From an uncultured Bacilli bacterium (GTDB lineage Bacteria; Bacillota_I; Bacilli_A; RF39; UBA660): a DNA stretch of 64,000 nucleotides. The notes below the pieces were generated by a model, which saw nothing but the letters and a program-made list of their open reading frames with translations, was not told where the DNA came from and searched no databases. Location of the stretch: assembly GCA_934101575.1 (NCBI GenBank), contig CAKORJ010000001.1, positions 496,001 through 560,000 of the forward strand. Reading direction: 5' to 3'. The translations under genes were made by a program, and so were the position numbers. Every line of letters starts with the position of its first letter. The first letter of the stretch is position 1. Of the stretch, positions 42,648 to 51,398 are shown piece by piece.

Positions 42648-42732
42648 TGGTGGAGCGAGATGGATTTGAACCATCGAACCCGAAGGAACAGATTTACAGT
42701 CTGCCGCGTTTGACCACTTCGCTACCGCTCCA
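42648..42732 (-). tRNA. tRNA-Tyr (GTA)
   Basis: Class II tRNA with variable arm, anticodon loop CTGTAAA, CCA encoded. Confidence 0.97.
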
Positions 42733-42774
42733 TATGGTGCCGAAAATAGGACTTGAACCCACAACCTACTGATT

Positions 42775-43385
42775 CATACTACTATAGTTTTCACTACCAC
42801 AATGTGTTTGTAGTCTGGACTTTCTCTTAACCATATCCTAAGACTTAGGTTCGTCGTATAAAGTCTCTACACTCGGTATTACTACCTAGCTCGGGATTGC
42901 CATACAAAGAATACTTTTTTCTACTTTTCCTACCATTTTTATTAGCTCCTTTATAAGTTGCTGTCAAAGAATGGCAATTTGGGCATAGTAGAATGAGATT
43001 TGATTCTGAATTGTTAAGATAATTACCATCAATATGTTCAATTTCTAATGGACTAATATTAGTATATGGATTAACCATATTCCAGCCGCATTTTGAACAC
43101 TTTTTGTCATACTTTTCTAATAAATATCTCCTAATATAATTAGAAACCTGATACTTACCTTTCATTCCATTTACTCTTCCGTTTTTCCAATTATCAATAT
43201 ACTGAATATATTCATAATCTTTTTGACAAGCAATGGAACAAAACTTTTTGTTTCTGACTAATGGCTTGTTACAATTTAAACAATTCATAATCCTCCATGC
43301 TATAGGTTTCCCCGAATTAGCGACGTCCACCTTAAATGTTTCCAAATAAGGGTGCAAGATGATTTTGTATTTACTAATACATCCT
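42775..43385 (-). mobile_element. Group I intron in tRNA-Thr(UGU)
   Basis: 611 nt. The preceding exon ends in T and the intron ends in G, as group I splicing requires. Core elements are visible in order on the minus strand: a P-like TAATTCGGGGAAACC, a Q-like GGCAATCCCGAGC, an R-like GTGTAGAGACTTTATACG and an S-like AAGAGAAAGTCC close to the 3' end. An HNH endonuclease gene lies between P and Q. I could not fold P1 by eye, so the exact guide sequence is open. The bases around both exons complete the tRNA exactly, which supports precise insertion. Confidence 0.88.
42845..43288 (-). CDS. HNH homing endonuclease encoded in the group I intron
   Basis: 147 aa from the ATG at 43288, which has GGAGG at perfect spacing; an ATG at 43357 has no site. 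An N-terminal zinc finger (CLNCNKPLVRNKKFCSIAC) is followed by a basic linker and an HNH domain: CSKCGW, LEIEHIDGNYLNNSESNLILLCPNCHSLT, where the H-N-H residues and two CxxC pairs are intact. It probably cuts the intron-less tRNA-Thr gene and so spreads the intron. Its stop codon lies inside the R-like element of the intron core, so coding and ribozyme sequence overlap. Confidence 0.88.
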   Translation of the reverse strand: MNCLNCNKPLVRNKKFCSIACQKDYEYIQYIDNWKNGRVNGMKGKYQVSNYIRRYLLEKYDKKCSKCGWNMVNPYTNISPLEIEHIDGNYLNNSESNLILLCPNCHSLTATYKGANKNGRKSRKKYSLYGNPELGSNTECRDFIRRT

Positions 43386-43428
43386 ACAAGTCAGTTGCTC
43401 TACCAATTGAGCTATTTCGGCAAAAAAA

Positions 43429-43505
43429 TGGTGGGCGATGAGAGACTCGAACTCCCGACCCCTTGCTTGTAAGGCAAGTGCTCTAACCAACTGAGCTAAT
43501 CGCCC
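43429..43505 (-). tRNA. tRNA-Val (TAC)
   Basis: Anticodon loop CTTACAA, acceptor GGGCGAT/ATCGCCC, CCA encoded. First gene of the ten-gene cluster, order of transcription Val-Thr-Tyr-Gln-Lys-Leu-Ser-fMet-Asp-Phe. Confidence 0.97.
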
Positions 43506-43535
43506 GTCAAAACATATTAACTGCTGACGCTTATA

Positions 43536-43564
43536 AATATAATATATTCTAGAGTTTTTGTCAA
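43536..43564 (-). promoter_or_regulatory. Promoter of the tRNA cluster
   Basis: On the minus strand a consensus TTGACA (43564-43559), a 17-base spacer and TATATT (43541-43536), 31 bases upstream of tRNA-Val. Confidence 0.8.
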
Positions 43565-43581
43565 TACAATTTCTTTTTTTT

Positions 43582-43953
43582 TTAACTTTTTTTGTTTTTT
43601 TCTTCCTCTATTTCTTCTATTTTTTCATTTATCCAATTATCTAAATTATCTTTTAATATATCAAACCCACTTCCTACTTCTTGTATTCTTACTCTTTTTG
43701 GTCTTGATATTCTATAATCTATATCTTTTATACTAAGCTTAACATGACATGAATCATCGTCTACATCTACTACTTTTACTTTTATTGTATCTCCTAGATT
43801 GACATAATTATTAACATCTTTTACAAAGCCATGGGATATTTCTGATATGTGAATTAATCCACTATAATAATCATCTAAGTTAACAAATACTCCATAGTTT
43901 TCTATACCTGTTACACTTCCTTCGATGATACTTCCTTTTTTATATTTTGACAT
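43582..43953 (-). CDS. S1-domain RNA-binding protein, CvfD/YugI-like
   Basis: 123 aa from the ATG at 43953, with GGAAGTGAT upstream. One S1 domain (residues 1-75: KGSIIEGSVTGIENYGVFVNLDDYYSGLIHISEISHGFVKDVNNYV, GDTIKVKVVDVD, CHVKLSIKD) is followed by a charged tail. Size and layout match the Firmicutes family CvfD/YugI (general stress protein 13), an RNA-binding regulator linked to the ribosome in some species. It is encoded alone, just upstream of the tRNA cluster promoter. Confidence 0.85.
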   Translation of the reverse strand: MSKYKKGSIIEGSVTGIENYGVFVNLDDYYSGLIHISEISHGFVKDVNNYVNLGDTIKVKVVDVDDDSCHVKLSIKDIDYRISRPKRVRIQEVGSGFDILKDNLDNWINEKIEEIEEEKNKKS

Positions 43954-44013
43954 TGGTATCACTTCCTTTTTAATTATAACCTATTTTTCTACATTTTCAA
44001 AGTTTTTTCTCTC

Positions 44014-44042
44014 TTTACAAAATAGAAAATAGTTTATATAAT
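44014..44042 (+). promoter_or_regulatory. Promoter of nfu
   Basis: TTTACA (44014-44019), 17 bases, TATAAT (44037-44042), 16 bases before the ATG. Confidence 0.65.
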
Positions 44043-44058
44043 TGTATTGGTGATTTTT

Positions 44059-44286
44059 ATGAAGGAAAAAGTTATAGAAGCAATAGATGATTTAAGACCT
44101 TTTTTAATGAATGATGGTGGTAATATCGAATTTGTTAAAATTGAAGATGATATTGTCTATGTTAGATTACAAGGTGCTTGTATGGGATGTCCTATGCGAG
44201 AAGTTACTTTGAAAGATGGAATTGAAAAAACTATTTTGGAAAAGGTTCCAGAAGTGAAAGAAGTTAGATTAGTTAATGAAGACTAA
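44059..44286 (+). CDS. NifU C-terminal-domain (Nfu-type) iron-sulphur carrier
   Basis: 75 aa from the ATG at 44059, with GGTGATTTTT before it. The protein is a single NifU C-terminal domain: IDDLRPFLMNDGGNIEFVKIED, the cluster-binding CxxC in GACMGCPMREVTLKDGIE, and VKEVRLV at the end. Such proteins carry [4Fe-4S] clusters to target apoproteins (YutI in B. subtilis). Possible clients in this window are QueH and the HgdC-like ATPase. Single gene; it converges on the YutH-like gene with two bases between the stops. Confidence 0.92.
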   Translation: MKEKVIEAIDDLRPFLMNDGGNIEFVKIEDDIVYVRLQGACMGCPMREVTLKDGIEKTILEKVPEVKEVRLVNED

Positions 44287-44287
44287 T

Positions 44288-45181
44288 CTATTTTTTTATC
44301 CAATTTATATATGGAATGTTGTAGTCCCAATATTTTTTAAATATATATTTTATTAGATTTAAGACGTTGTAATGTTTTTTTACTATAACATTTATTTCTT
44401 CTTCTTTTGTTTTTCCTTCTATTATATTTTCGTATAAATCAAAATAATATGATGGAAATAATAGTCTTGAAATTAGTAATACTATTCCTTCTTGATTTGT
44501 ATATTTTAGTATTGTATCTATCATATTTTCTGTATAATTATTATTTATTACATATGTTTTTAGATACTCACCTATATCTCTTTCTTTATAATCTATTACG
44601 AAGTTAATTGGATTTAGATATTCTAATAGGTCCATATCGTTTTCTATTCTTATATGGGCTACATATTTTTTATTTTTATTTGATATTGTATCATTATAAT
44701 AACTTATAGCATTTTCCCATATTCCTATAAAATAATCTATAGATGAATCTATTTCTTTGTGTTTGTTTTTTATTTGTGAGAATTGGTATATTATATAGTC
44801 TATTTTTTTTGACCAGTTTTGGTTCCAATTTGATTTATCTATTGTTTTATATTTGTTTTGATTCTGAATAAAATTAAAACTTAGTATATCTTCATATGTT
44901 ATTTTTTTATTTTTTATATTTGGTATTTTCATTAATACATAGTAATTGTTTTCATATAAGAATATTAGTTCATTTGTTTTATTTGGTATTATTTCATACC
45001 CTATTAGACCTTTGGATAAGAGTTCTATGTTTAATTCATATATTTCATTTATTTCTGATATATCTCTGTTATATTTATAGATTACATAATTGTTTTGTTG
45101 ATATGTAAAATAGTAGTTGTTGTTTATTCTTTTTATTTCTTGAATATTTATATTATAAAAAAATAAAATAGCATTGTTCAT
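44288..45181 (-). CDS. CotS/YutH-like kinase-fold protein, possible spore coat protein
   Basis: 297 aa, soluble, TTGAGGTAATATTATG start. The overall pattern is that of YutH/CotS, aminoglycoside-phosphotransferase-like pseudokinases of the spore coat: an N-terminal YYFTYQQNNYVIYKYNRD lobe, an NELIFLYENNYYVLMKIPN hinge, HIRIENDMDLLEYLNPINFVIDYKERDIGEYL in place of the catalytic loop, SRLLFPSYYFDLYENIIEGK and the end YNIPYINWIKK. In B. subtilis yutH is near yutI, and here the Nfu/YutI-like gene is the direct neighbour, which supports the reading. Sequence similarity is low, so the identification is tentative. Confidence 0.55.
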   Translation of the reverse strand: MNNAILFFYNINIQEIKRINNNYYFTYQQNNYVIYKYNRDISEINEIYELNIELLSKGLIGYEIIPNKTNELIFLYENNYYVLMKIPNIKNKKITYEDILSFNFIQNQNKYKTIDKSNWNQNWSKKIDYIIYQFSQIKNKHKEIDSSIDYFIGIWENAISYYNDTISNKNKKYVAHIRIENDMDLLEYLNPINFVIDYKERDIGEYLKTYVINNNYTENMIDTILKYTNQEGIVLLISRLLFPSYYFDLYENIIEGKTKEEEINVIVKKHYNVLNLIKYIFKKYWDYNIPYINWIKK

Positions 45182-45226
45182 AATATTACCTCAATAAATA
45201 ATATGAATTTTGCTATTTTTTTATTA

Positions 45227-47128
45227 TTAAATTTTATAGTCGTCTTCTAAGGAGAATTCTACGTTTTCTTCGATCCATTCTTTTCTTGGTTCTACTTTAT
45301 CTCCCATTAGGACACTTACTCTTTTTTCTGCTAGGGAAGCATCATCTATGTTTACTTTTATTAATGATCTTGAAAGTGGGTTCATTGTTGTTTCCCAAAG
45401 TTGATCATAATTCATTTCCCCTAATCCTTTGTATCTTTGTATTTCACATTTTTTGCCTTCGGTTAGTTCTTTTAGTTCTTCGTTGTCATAGGCATATGAT
45501 ACATTTTTTCCGGATGTTACTTTATAAAGTGGTGGCATGGCAATATATAGTTTTCCTAGTTCTATTAATGGTCTCATAAATCTATAGAAGAATGTTAGTA
45601 ATAAAACTTGGATGTGTGCTCCATCATCATCTGCATCGGTCATGATTATTACTTTGTCGTACTGAATGTCACTTGGTACGAAGTCTGAACCTGACCCGGC
45701 ACCTATTGTATGTATCATGGTATTTATTTCTTCGTTTTTTAATATGTCTTCCATTTTTGCTTTTTCTGTGTTTAATACTTTTCCTCTTAGAGGAAGTATT
45801 GCTTGGAATTTTCTATCTCTACCTTGTTTTGCTGAACCACCTGCTGAATCTCCTTCGACTAGGAATAATTCATTTTTTGATTTATCTTTTCCTCCGGCTG
45901 GAACGAATTTTCCCGAAAGGTTTTTTTCTTTGGAATTTTTACTTTTTCCTTTTCTTATTTCTTCTCTTGCTTTTCTTGCTGCTTCTCTTGCTTGTTTACT
46001 TTTTAGTGATTTTTCTATAATTTCTGTGGCTATTTTTTTATTTTCTTCTAGGAAAAATAATAGTTTTTCTGTTGTTACTGCTTCTACTGCTGTTCTTGCG
46101 GCAGGAGATCCTAATTTTGATTTTGTTTGTCCTTCAAATTGTAGTTTATCTTCTGGTATTTTTAGGGAGATTACTGCTGTTAATCCTTCTCTTACGTCAC
46201 TTCCATCAAAGCCCTTTTCTTTATTCTTAAAATAGTTATTGTTTTTTGCATAGTCATTGAATACTTTTGTTAGGGCTGTTTTGAATCCTACTTCATGCGT
46301 TCCTCCGTCGGTAGTTTTTACATTATTTACAAATGATACTATGTTTTCGTTATATGAATCTGTATATTGGAACGCTATATCTACTTCTATATTATTTTTT
46401 ATTCCTTCAAATGTATATACGTTATGAAGTGTTTTTTTGTTTTCATTTATCATTTCTACAAATGATGATAAGCCATCTTCATAACAGAATTTTTCGTCTT
46501 TTTTATCTTCTATGTCTTGAAGCTCTACTGTTAGACCTTTTAAAAGAAAAGCACTTTCTTGCATTCTTTCTCTTATTGTTGTGTATGAAAAACTTGCTCC
46601 TTTAAATATTTCATAATCTGGCATGAATCTTACTGTTGTTCCATGTTTGTTTGTTGTTCCTATTTTTTTTAGTGGTACTGCTACTCTACCACCATTTTCA
46701 AATTTTATATAGTATTCGTATCCATCTCTTTTTATTGTAACTTCACACCATTTTGAAAGAGCATTTACAACTGATGCACCTACTCCGTGTAATCCTCCGG
46801 ATACTTTGTAGCCGCTTGTTTCGAATTTTCCTCCGGCGTGTAATACTGTAAATATTACTTCTGGAGTACTTTTTCCACTTGAATGCATTCCTACTGGAAG
46901 GCCACGACCTCTATCTTCTACACTTACGCTTCCATCTTCATGAATAATAATTTTTATATAATCTCCAAAGCCATTTATTACTTCGTCTATGGAGTTATCT
47001 ACTATTTCCCAAACTAGATGGTGAAGTCCTCTTTTATCTGTTGAACCTATGTACATACCAGGTCTTTTTCTTACTGCATCTAGTCCTTCTAATATTTTTA
47101 TACTACTTTCATCGTATTTTAATGCCAT
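45227..47128 (-). CDS. parE: DNA topoisomerase IV subunit B (ParE)
   Basis: 633 aa from the ATG at 47128 (GGAGATGATAGTAATG). GHKL ATPase domain (VRKRPGMYIGSTDKRGLHHLVWEIVDNSIDE, GRGLPVG, GGLHGVGASVVNAL), transducer domain (QFEGQTKSKLGSP) and TOPRIM domain (LVEGDSAGGSA, MTDADDDGAHI, EMNYDQLWETTM). Features such as STDKRGLHHLVWEI, PLYKV and the basic linker REAARKAREEIRKGKSKN favour ParE over GyrB. The partner gene parC, normally directly downstream, is not next to it. Confidence 0.92.
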   Translation of the reverse strand: MALKYDESSIKILEGLDAVRKRPGMYIGSTDKRGLHHLVWEIVDNSIDEVINGFGDYIKIIIHEDGSVSVEDRGRGLPVGMHSSGKSTPEVIFTVLHAGGKFETSGYKVSGGLHGVGASVVNALSKWCEVTIKRDGYEYYIKFENGGRVAVPLKKIGTTNKHGTTVRFMPDYEIFKGASFSYTTIRERMQESAFLLKGLTVELQDIEDKKDEKFCYEDGLSSFVEMINENKKTLHNVYTFEGIKNNIEVDIAFQYTDSYNENIVSFVNNVKTTDGGTHEVGFKTALTKVFNDYAKNNNYFKNKEKGFDGSDVREGLTAVISLKIPEDKLQFEGQTKSKLGSPAARTAVEAVTTEKLLFFLEENKKIATEIIEKSLKSKQAREAARKAREEIRKGKSKNSKEKNLSGKFVPAGGKDKSKNELFLVEGDSAGGSAKQGRDRKFQAILPLRGKVLNTEKAKMEDILKNEEINTMIHTIGAGSGSDFVPSDIQYDKVIIMTDADDDGAHIQVLLLTFFYRFMRPLIELGKLYIAMPPLYKVTSGKNVSYAYDNEELKELTEGKKCEIQRYKGLGEMNYDQLWETTMNPLSRSLIKVNIDDASLAEKRVSVLMGDKVEPRKEWIEENVEFSLEDDYKI

Positions 47129-47208
47129 TACTATCATCTCCATTAACATTATAGCAGATATTTTTTGAATTTTGAAATAAGATTGTAAATATTTACATAT
47201 TTCCCGAC

Positions 47209-47234
47209 AAAAAAAGCGATTTGATTATCGCTTA
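47209..47234 (-). terminator. Terminator of the serine-hydrolase gene
   Basis: On the minus strand AAGCGAT-AATCAA-ATCGCTT followed by T residues; it overlaps the stop codon. Confidence 0.75.
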
Positions 47235-48586
47235 TTTCCTTTAATACTTAGGTTTATATCTTTCTCATACTTATGATATTCTTTTAAATAATGATCTAGT
47301 AGTCTTAGTTTTAACATTATTTTTTCGTTGTTTTTTATCATTTTATCTGTGCTTATTGAATCTGGTAATAGTTGTCTTGAGTCTATTAATTCATATGAAA
47401 CTATTTTTCCATCTTCATTTACTTCAAATGTTTTTACTAATTCTAATTTGTTTTGACCATTTTCTTCTCTTCTTTTATTTACTCTTTCTTGTTCTTTTAA
47501 AGCTCTTTCTGTTCCCATGCTACCTGGATTTGGCAAGAAGTTCCATGCTGAGTCTTTGTTGAATGCTGCAAATACTTTTGTTGAACCTTGGATCATTGCT
47601 GTATCATTTGGAGTAGTTCTTCCGGCATATGTTGCATCCATTCCTTTTTCATGAGTTGTATATGTTGAGCCCATTATTCCTTTCATTGTTTTTATTCCAT
47701 GTGTATAGGCATCACTTATGTTATGAACATTGTCATTATGGAATACTCCTTTTAATTTTAATAAGTCATCACTTGATGCTAGGACTCCAGCATGTCCTGA
47801 GAACCCTCCAAGTATTACTGCTTTAGGATCATTTACTTTTCCTAAACTAGCATTTGGTGTTCCTGTTACTAGCTTTATTTTATCTGTTGGAACTATTAAA
47901 TGTGTTTCTTTTAGATTTAATGGTTCTAATACATATCTTTTTAATAAATCTTCATATTTTTCTCCGGATACTTTTTCCATCATTTCTTTTAGAAGCATTA
48001 CTCCCATATCGTTGTAGTTATATTCTCCTGTTTGCACTACATTCATGTTATATAGAAGATCTATAGCTTCTTCTTTGTTATTTTTATCATCTATTCTTCC
48101 ATCTGTTCTAAATGTTGTTGTGAATGTTGTTACATCTCCGACTGTTAAATCTCCGACATTTTTAAATCTTGGATCTAAGTCTTTTATTTTACTATCATAA
48201 TCGAAATAACCGTCTCTTATCATATTATATGCAGTACATAGTGTGTAAAACTTTGAAGATGATGCTATATCGAATAAGGCATTTTCTGGCATTGGTTCTC
48301 CTAGAAAATTGATATTTCCTCCATATAGTTTTACATTTATATTGTTCATATTAAATCCTGCTGTATACCCAGGAGATGGATACTTTCTTCTCATTATATC
48401 AAGATCTTCTATTGCATCACGCATTATGTTTCCTATTAATTCTTCTATTGTTGCATCTTTATTTTGAGTTATTTCTTCTACTCCTTCATCTAATATTGTT
48501 TCTATTTCTTCTCTAGTTGCATGTGTTCCTCTTTCTAATAATTCTTGACAAACTTCTTCTTTTATTTTTTGTAGTGATTTTTCCAT
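47225..48586 (-). CDS. Class C beta-lactamase-fold serine hydrolase, cytoplasmic
   Basis: 453 aa, GGGGGAAATAAAAATG start. Residues 1-60 are helical and charged (no signal peptide); the beta-lactamase/PBP4-like domain follows with SxxK in ASSSKFYTL and YxN in YNYNDMGVMLLKEMM. GGFSGHAGVLASSDDLLKL and the region around GSTKVFAAFNKDSAWNFLPNPGSMGTE complete the fold. Such domains include peptidases and esterases; the substrate cannot be told. Lack of an export signal argues against a penicillin target or resistance role. It lies just downstream of murF on the same strand. Confidence 0.8.
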   Translation of the reverse strand: MEKSLQKIKEEVCQELLERGTHATREEIETILDEGVEEITQNKDATIEELIGNIMRDAIEDLDIMRRKYPSPGYTAGFNMNNINVKLYGGNINFLGEPMPENALFDIASSSKFYTLCTAYNMIRDGYFDYDSKIKDLDPRFKNVGDLTVGDVTTFTTTFRTDGRIDDKNNKEEAIDLLYNMNVVQTGEYNYNDMGVMLLKEMMEKVSGEKYEDLLKRYVLEPLNLKETHLIVPTDKIKLVTGTPNASLGKVNDPKAVILGGFSGHAGVLASSDDLLKLKGVFHNDNVHNISDAYTHGIKTMKGIMGSTYTTHEKGMDATYAGRTTPNDTAMIQGSTKVFAAFNKDSAWNFLPNPGSMGTERALKEQERVNKRREENGQNKLELVKTFEVNEDGKIVSYELIDSRQLLPDSISTDKMIKNNEKIMLKLRLLDHYLKEYHKYEKDINLSIKGNKR

Positions 48587-48599
48587 TTTTATTTCCCCC

Positions 48600-49946
48600 T
48601 TATTTTAATTTCTCTACTAATTTGTCTAATTCCATTCCTCTGGATGCTTTTACTAGAATTGTGTCTTCTGGTTTTAAAATTTGCTTTATTTTATCATAAA
48701 ATTCTTCTTTTGTCAAAAAATAATATGCTTTTATACCTTTTTTTACTGCTTCTTCATATGTATATTTTGATTCTTTTCCTATAGATATTAATAGATCACA
48801 TGTTATATCTTTTCCTAGTTTCCTGTGTATTTCTTCACTATAGCCTCCTAGTTCTAGAATATCTCCTAGAATTGCTACTTTTCTTGTTTTATAGTTATTA
48901 AGTACTGATATTGCACTCATTACTGAGTCATAGTTTGCATTATATGTATCATTTATTATTGTGTATTTGTCTGTTTTTACTAATTCTAATCTATTTTTAG
49001 TCATTTCTATGTTTAACAAACCTTCTTCTATTTGTTCTTTTGTTAAACCTAAATCTATTCCTAACATTATTGCTATTAAGGCATTACCTATATTATGTTT
49101 AGCTGGACTTGCTATTTTAAACTTGTATTCTTTGTCTTTGTATACACATGTGAATGAACTTGTTTCTTCTATTTTGTAGTCTTTGCAGTAAATGTCATTG
49201 TTTTCTTCAAAGCCATATGTTAATAACTTATAATCGTGTTGTTTGTTTTTTAATGTTTTTAGATATTTATCATCACCATTTACTATTAGTGTATCTTTAG
49301 AGGTTAAACTATTTGCTATTTCCATTTTTGAATAGAAGATTCCTTCTTGATTTTTAAAGTTCATTATATGACTCATTCCTATATTTGTTATTATTGCTAT
49401 GTTTGGATGAACTATATTGGTTAAATAATTTAAATCTCCTTTTTTATCCATGGCCATTTCTATTACTGCTATTTGTGTTTTTTTATTTATATTTAATAGT
49501 GTTTTAGGAAGTCCTATTTCATTATTTTGGTTTCCTTGAGTTTTCAATGTGTTATACTTTTGGCTTAATACTGAACTTATTATGTCTTTTGTTGAAGTTT
49601 TTCCTACGCTTCCGGTTATTCCTATTGTTGTTAGATTAAACTTTTCTTTGTAACCTTTTGCTATGTGACCTAATGCTATTTTTGTATCTTTTACTTTTAT
49701 TAGATTTATATTTTCTTTGTTAAACTCATGATTTTCATCACATAAGAAGTTCCTACATCCTAAATTATAGGCACTTTCCATAAATGTGTGTCCATCAAAT
49801 TTTTCTCCTATTATGGGGATAAATAATGTGTCTTGATCTACTTCTCTACTATCTATTGAAATTTTTGTTATATCTTGGTTTTTTGTTTCTTGTATTTTTA
49901 TTCCTTTTGTAAAGGATATTATTTCTTGTATTTTTAATTTTTCCAT
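48600..49946 (-). CDS. murF: UDP-MurNAc-tripeptide-D-Ala-D-Ala ligase (MurF)
   Basis: 448 aa Mur ligase. N-terminal UDP-binding domain (ISIDSREVDQDTLFIPIIGEKFDGHTFM), central ATP-binding domain (TIGITGSVGKTSTKD, AVIEMAMDKKGD, TNIGMSHIM, AKHNIGNALIAI) and C-terminal domain (INDTYNANYDSVMSAISVL, VAILGDILELG). It adds the D-Ala-D-Ala dipeptide, the last cytoplasmic step before MraY. Starts directly at the end of murE. Confidence 0.94.
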   Translation of the reverse strand: MEKLKIQEIISFTKGIKIQETKNQDITKISIDSREVDQDTLFIPIIGEKFDGHTFMESAYNLGCRNFLCDENHEFNKENINLIKVKDTKIALGHIAKGYKEKFNLTTIGITGSVGKTSTKDIISSVLSQKYNTLKTQGNQNNEIGLPKTLLNINKKTQIAVIEMAMDKKGDLNYLTNIVHPNIAIITNIGMSHIMNFKNQEGIFYSKMEIANSLTSKDTLIVNGDDKYLKTLKNKQHDYKLLTYGFEENNDIYCKDYKIEETSSFTCVYKDKEYKFKIASPAKHNIGNALIAIMLGIDLGLTKEQIEEGLLNIEMTKNRLELVKTDKYTIINDTYNANYDSVMSAISVLNNYKTRKVAILGDILELGGYSEEIHRKLGKDITCDLLISIGKESKYTYEEAVKKGIKAYYFLTKEEFYDKIKQILKPEDTILVKASRGMELDKLVEKLK

Positions 49947-51398
49947 CTATTGATCCTTTCTTTTACTTAATTCATCTTGAGCTATTTTCATATCTGTTTT
50001 ATATGGTTTGTAATCATTTCCTATTATAATGAAATCTTCATCACCTTTTCCTAAAATTGCTAACACATCGTTTTCTGTTAGATTTTTTACTGCGGTTCTT
50101 ATTGCTGTTTCTCTGTCTTCAATTATTTCATAGTTGTTATGATATTTTTTTATATGCTCTGCTATGTCATTGCAAATATCTATTGCTTTATGATTTCCTG
50201 GGTCGTCTTCAGTTAGATAAACATAGTCTGCATATTTTCCTGCTAGGTTACCCATTCCTTTTTTTCTTGTAGCCCCTTTATCTCCGGTTGCACCGAATAC
50301 TACTTTTATTTTTTTATCTGGGTAATCTTTTTTTAGTGTTTCATATACTTTTTCAGTGCTTAATTCATTATGGGCATAATCTATTATTATAGGAAATTTG
50401 TCATTATCAATTATATTCATTCTGCCGGGAATTATTGTCTCTTCTAATCCTTTTTGGATATCTTGTTTTGTTACTTTTAGAATTTTGCTTATTACTATAG
50501 CACATGTTGCATTTTCAATATTGAATCTTCCTGGGATATTTATATGATAATTTTCTGTTTTATCTTCGTGTTCTACGCCAAATGTTAGATTTTTGTCTTT
50601 TGTAATATTTTTAATTTGATAGTCACAGTCATTTGTGTAGCCATATGTTATTATATTTTTATCTTTTATACTATTATATATAGTGCTATAATGATCAGTT
50701 TGTTTAAACAATATAATTGTTTGACATTTTTTAAGAAACTCTATTTTACAGTTTAAGTACTCTTCGAAGTTTTTATGTTCAAGCGGAGAAATGTGATCTT
50801 CTCCTATGTTGAGAAATGCTCCTAGATTGAATGTCATACCATAATCTCTTTTGTGATATTCAGCTTGACTTGATACTTCCATTGTTACATATTTAATATG
50901 TTGTTCTTGCATTTCATGCAAATACTTGTGAAGTTCTAAACTTTCAGGAGTAGTCAAATGAGTTGGGCCACTTGTTTTACCTGTGTAAAAATAATGCGTT
51001 GCGAATATTCCTGGTTTATAGTGTAAGTGATTTTTTAATATGTTATGTAAGAAATAGTTAGTTGTGGTTTTTCCTTTTGTTCCTGTTAATCCTATTTTAT
51101 ATAGATTATCTGGATAGAAAAGATTTGCTATTACTGCTAGGGATATTCTTTCATCTTTTACTATTATTTTAGGGATGTCTACATTATAATCTTTATTGCT
51201 TATGTATGCTGTTGCACCTTTATTAATTGCTTCTAGTAGATACTCTTTTTTAAAACTTGTTCCTTTACAAATAAATAGTGTTTTATCTTTTACTTCTTTT
51301 GAGTTATATGTTATGTATGAAAAACTTATATCTTTACTATCATATTCTATTAGTTGATTTTCTTCTTTTAATTTATTTATTATTTGTTTATAATTCAT
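49947..51398 (-). CDS. murE: UDP-MurNAc-dipeptide ligase (MurE)
   Basis: 483 aa from the ATG at 51398, nine bases after AAGGA. Motifs: SYITYNSKEVKDKTLFICKG, GLTGTKGKTTTNYFLH, HLTTPESLELHKYLHEM, EVSSQAEYHKR, FNIENATCAIVI, DYAHNE. The amino-acid-choice motif reads EDDPGNHKAID rather than the DNPR of meso-DAP-adding enzymes, so the third residue is more likely L-Lys or another amino acid than DAP. It overlaps the end of the recombinase gene by 11 bases and abuts murF. Confidence 0.93.
   Translation of the reverse strand: MNYKQIINKLKEENQLIEYDSKDISFSYITYNSKEVKDKTLFICKGTSFKKEYLLEAINKGATAYISNKDYNVDIPKIIVKDERISLAVIANLFYPDNLYKIGLTGTKGKTTTNYFLHNILKNHLHYKPGIFATHYFYTGKTSGPTHLTTPESLELHKYLHEMQEQHIKYVTMEVSSQAEYHKRDYGMTFNLGAFLNIGEDHISPLEHKNFEEYLNCKIEFLKKCQTIILFKQTDHYSTIYNSIKDKNIITYGYTNDCDYQIKNITKDKNLTFGVEHEDKTENYHINIPGRFNIENATCAIVISKILKVTKQDIQKGLEETIIPGRMNIIDNDKFPIIIDYAHNELSTEKVYETLKKDYPDKKIKVVFGATGDKGATRKKGMGNLAGKYADYVYLTEDDPGNHKAIDICNDIAEHIKKYHNNYEIIEDRETAIRTAVKNLTENDVLAILGKGDEDFIIIGNDYKPYKTDMKIAQDELSKRKDQ

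Larger units (their letters stand above)
42735..43421 (-). tRNA. tRNA-Thr (TGT), interrupted by a group I intron
   Basis: Two exons join to a perfect tRNA. The 5' exon (43421-43386, 36 nt) starts GCCGAAATAGCTCAATTGG and ends ACTGACTTGT. The 3' exon (42774-42735, 40 nt) starts AATCAGTAGG and ends TTTCGGCACCA. After joining, the acceptor is GCCGAAA/TTTCGGC, the anticodon stem ACTGA/TCAGT and the loop CTTGTAA, anticodon TGT. The interruption lies between positions 36 and 37. This would be the tRNA for ACA/ACG codons, so splicing is essential unless a second copy exists elsewhere. Confidence 0.93.
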
